A stretch of 12,080 nucleotides of DNA from Flammeovirgaceae bacterium (lineage in GTDB: Bacteria; Bacteroidota; Bacteroidia; Cytophagales; Cyclobacteriaceae): contig JAKEEN010000119.1 in assembly GCA_022616575.1 (NCBI GenBank), positions 1 through 12,080 of the forward strand. The letters are read 5' to 3'. The notes beneath the pieces are model-generated. The model did no database searches. It had not been told where the DNA came from and saw only the letters and a program-made list of their open reading frames with translations. Below, in pieces: positions 12,032-12,080 of this stretch. Both the position numbers and the translations under genes were made by a program. Position 1 is the stretch's first letter. Every line of letters begins with the position of its first letter.

Positions 12032-12080
12032 ACGATTAACGATTAACGATTAACGATTAACGATTAACGATTAACGATTA
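12032..12080. repeat. Perfect heptanucleotide tandem array ACGATTA (at least 7 copies)
   Basis: Seven exact ACGATTA units fill 12032-12080 without a mismatch and run off the end of the window, so the true copy number is higher. The array begins 24 bp upstream of the exported protein gene's start codon. Another single copy is at 10343-10349. Confidence 0.95.

Noticed and set aside
12032..12080. CRISPR array at the window end
   Set aside because: The repeat is a 7-bp head-to-tail unit with no spacers.

Overview
The window looks like ordinary chromosome from a Bacteroidota bacterium, most likely of the Cytophagales type. This is inferred from three things. Several genes have upstream TAnnTTTG boxes, the -7 element of Bacteroidota housekeeping promoters. 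Shine-Dalgarno motifs are mostly absent, with A-rich leaders instead. The gene families fit too: a three-helix protein of the DUF6249 type, an ECF sigma/anti-sigma pair without a zinc motif, a stand-alone RRM protein and a cytoplasmic FrnE-type DsbA. Nothing suggests a phage, plasmid or CRISPR region.

Layout. 1-1143 (+) is the 3' part of a secreted-type BNR/Asp-box propeller (sialidase-like) gene. It converges on a FrnE-like thiol oxidoreductase (1208-1852, -) across a terminator hairpin. ahcY (1997-3304, +) has a clean promoter and is followed by a perfect 38-bp palindrome and a small four-cysteine exported protein (3372-3650, +). Next come an anti-sigma factor (3669-4184, -) and its ECF sigma factor (4189-4746, -), divergent from a small membrane protein (4947-5297, +). 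A DASS/SLC13 transporter (5345-6790, -), an RRM RNA-binding protein (6862-7119, -) and a probable operon pfkA - receiver-only response regulator - pgk (9931 to 7206, -) follow. After a 454-bp structured gap come the Sua5-type threonylcarbamoyl-AMP synthase (10386-11333, -), a 53-residue membrane protein (11408-11569, +) and a small exported beta-sandwich protein (11660-12007, -). The window ends inside a perfect heptanucleotide tandem array.

How the genes work together. Most are housekeeping: methyl-cycle clean-up (ahcY), glycolysis (pfkA, pgk), tRNA t6A synthesis (Sua5), thiol redox and anion uptake. The clearest regulatory unit is the sigma/anti-sigma pair. Its own promoter and the promoter of the divergent membrane protein gene carry the same TGTAAC-N17-CGTC signature, so that protein is a likely member of the sigma factor's regulon.

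The most unusual features are non-coding. Period-7 AT-rich tandem repeats sit in at least five intergenic gaps. There is also a perfect palindromic repeat after ahcY and a compound stem-loop element upstream of pfkA. I found no clear new multi-gene defence or metabolic system. The best leads are the paired ECF promoters, the solo receiver inside a glycolytic operon, the heptad repeats, and a strong terminator just 14 nt ahead of the transporter gene.
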